Virus record (IMG/VR): IMGVR_UViG_3300046010_007449
Coordinates: 1 to 31,659 of that record
Origin: a virus
DNA: 31,659 nucleotides
Strand: one strand, 5' to 3'
Below are positions 30,526 through 31,659 of this stretch, piece after piece. The notes under the pieces were generated by a model. That model saw nothing but the letters and a program-made list of their open reading frames with translations. It ran no database searches and was not told the origin of the DNA. Position 1 is the first letter of the stretch; the number at the start of each line of letters is the position of its first letter. A program made the position numbers and the translations under genes.

Positions 30526-31159
30526 TTTAACAAATGTAACAATATTGTCAATAAACACGCACGCCCCGGAAATGTCTGTACGTGCATTACAATATAGTTC
30601 TAAAGAAATTAATTTTAAAAATAAAAAGATATTATCTAATAGGATTCCTAATAATTTAACTGATGATATCGAATTTATACAAATACCAGAATTCCACGGA
30701 CGAGATCAATATAGTGATTTCGTAATGAACAATTTAAGTGATTATGTCGATGGTGATTTTGCTATGATGATTCATGATGATGGTTTTATTATCAACCCGC
30801 ATTTATGGTCAGACGAATTTTTAAAATATGATTATATCGGTGCACCATGGCCCGGACCGATAGAACAAACTACAGAAAGAGTTGGCAACGGAGGATTTTG
30901 TATCCGAAGTAAAAAATTAATTGATTTTTGTAAAACTATAAAAGCAGAACCAGGTCATGATGATTGGACTATAGGAGTAACTCATAATAAGTATTTACGA
31001 GAACAAGGATTTACATTTGCTCCGGTACATGTTGCAATGAAATTTTCTTTAGAATCTGTAATATCGGAATGTCTTTTTGATTTAACACAAACATTTGGAT
31101 TTCATGGTAAACGTCATCCATCAACTCAATCAATGATAAATTTATTAAATGAAATATAA
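30518..31159 (+). CDS. DUF5672-like glycosyltransferase-related protein, copy 2
   Basis: A 213-residue paralogue of the preceding gene, with the same length. Shared core: IHDDGFIINPHLWSDEF, YDYIGAPWP and RVGNGGFCIRSKK; shared end: FAPVHVAMKFSLE and TFGFHGK. The N-terminal 80 residues differ, mainly in the substrate-facing part, so the two may act on different acceptors. The copies arose by tandem duplication. The start overlaps the end of copy 1, with GGAG upstream. Confidence 0.82.
   Translation: MIDLTNVTILSINTHAPEMSVRALQYSSKEINFKNKKILSNRIPNNLTDDIEFIQIPEFHGRDQYSDFVMNNLSDYVDGDFAMMIHDDGFIINPHLWSDEFLKYDYIGAPWPGPIEQTTERVGNGGFCIRSKKLIDFCKTIKAEPGHDDWTIGVTHNKYLREQGFTFAPVHVAMKFSLESVISECLFDLTQTFGFHGKRHPSTQSMINLLNEI
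30770..30843 (+). repeat. 74-base direct repeat, copy 2 (in DUF5672-like gene 2)
   Basis: Second copy of the identical block described at 30133-30206, 637 bases downstream. Confidence 0.95.
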
Positions 31160-31160
31160 T

Positions 31161-31659
31161 ATGGAAAAAATTAATGTATTCGGCGGCCATGGATTTATTG
31201 GCAGTCGTTTTTGCGAAATGTTTAGTGATCAAATAGTAGTTAATGATCGGGATGATTATAAACCGCAAACAGATAACATATTGTATTTCATTAGTACAAT
31301 AGATAATTACAACATACATACGGATTTACACATCGATGTGGACACAAACTTAACAGTACTGTTAAATGTGTTAGATCACCTTAAAACGCGTCCTAACGCA
31401 ACGTTTAATTTTGTTAGTTCTTGGTTTGTATATGGTCAAAATGATAAAACACCGTTCCGAGAAGATGATTTAGCTTGTAATCCAACAGGTTTCTATTCTA
31501 TTACAAAAAGATGTGCAGAACAGTTAATTATTAGTTTTTGTAATACATATGGTATTAAATATCGTATCTTTCGATTAGCTAATGTATTAGGTGAAGGTGA
31601 TTTTAAAATTTCTAAAAAGAAAAATGCATTACAGTTTTTAATTAAAGAAATTGTCTTAC
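31161..31659 (+). CDS. NAD-dependent sugar-nucleotide epimerase/dehydratase, 5' part (runs off window)
   Basis: The frame is open from ATG 31161 to the end of the window, 166 complete codons, with no stop. INVFGGHGFIGSRF is the Rossmann loop of extended short-chain dehydrogenases (GGxGFIGS). FNFVSSWFVYG is the strand with the catalytic Ser region, and FYSITKRCAE has the Y-x3-K pair. FRLANVLGEGD matches the R-xx-NxxGxx motif. The specific sugar cannot be told. The start is 1 base after the preceding stop. Confidence 0.82.
   Translation, partial: MEKINVFGGHGFIGSRFCEMFSDQIVVNDRDDYKPQTDNILYFISTIDNYNIHTDLHIDVDTNLTVLLNVLDHLKTRPNATFNFVSSWFVYGQNDKTPFREDDLACNPTGFYSITKRCAEQLIISFCNTYGIKYRIFRLANVLGEGDFKISKKKNALQFLIKEIVL

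Noticed and set aside
31011-31319. 102-codon reverse-strand frame at the last two genes
   Set aside because: It crosses the junction of two forward genes with clear family motifs. The translation resembles no family.
1-31659. tRNA genes, insertion sequences, attachment sites or a replication origin
   Set aside because: The gaps between genes are under 100 bases. None holds a cloverleaf, a terminal inverted repeat or an iteron cluster that I could see.

Overview
The window is a block of a tailed-phage genome, most likely a large T4-type myovirus. It is AT-rich (about one third G+C by eye). All genes lie on the + strand, and many neighbours overlap by 1-4 bases (ATGA or TAATG junctions). The replication proteins are of T4 type: a gp43-like family B polymerase, a gp45-like clamp, and gp44- and gp62-like clamp-loader subunits. 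No ribosomal, tRNA or core metabolic genes are seen. The host cannot be named from the sequence.

Region 1 (1-6722), nucleotide and base metabolism. It holds the end of an adenosylcobalamin-type ribonucleotide reductase, a DUF5522-like Cys-rich protein, GTP cyclohydrolase I (folE), queD, queE, a thioredoxin, a GroES-like co-chaperonin and a hypoxanthine/guanine phosphoribosyltransferase. Two homing endonuclease genes (GIY-YIG and HNH) bracket the queD-queE pair, each preceded by its own promoter-like element.

Region 2 (6726-17923), replication and DNA modification. It holds DNA polymerase, a nucleotidyltransferase, a second tunnel-fold (QueD-like) protein, a glycosyltransferase, a DpdA-type DNA transglycosylase, the sliding clamp, dUTPase, both clamp-loader subunits, a DUF3310-like protein, a small candidate head protein ending in a clear terminator, a Cas4/RecB-type nuclease and a SLOG-like protein. 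folE, queD, queE and dpdA together indicate that the phage replaces guanine in its DNA with a 7-deazaguanine. No queC is seen here, so the end product may be the carboxylated base or a derivative rather than preQ0.

Region 3 (17955-31659), glycan synthesis. It holds at least seven glycosyltransferases or glycosyltransferase-like proteins, an E1-type 3-dehydrase, GDP-L-fucose synthase, GDP-mannose 4,6-dehydratase, a methyltransferase, a GT2-GT10 fusion, a GT23-like fucosyltransferase candidate, two tandem DUF5672-like paralogues sharing a 74-base identical block, and a truncated sugar-nucleotide epimerase. The set reads as a fucose-centred pathway: GDP-mannose to GDP-4-keto-6-deoxymannose to GDP-fucose, then transfer by GT10- and GT23-type enzymes, probably onto a virion or host-surface glycan.

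Two genes of 20 and 52 codons were found by reading the gaps between longer genes. All functional calls rest on motifs read by eye. No database search was possible.
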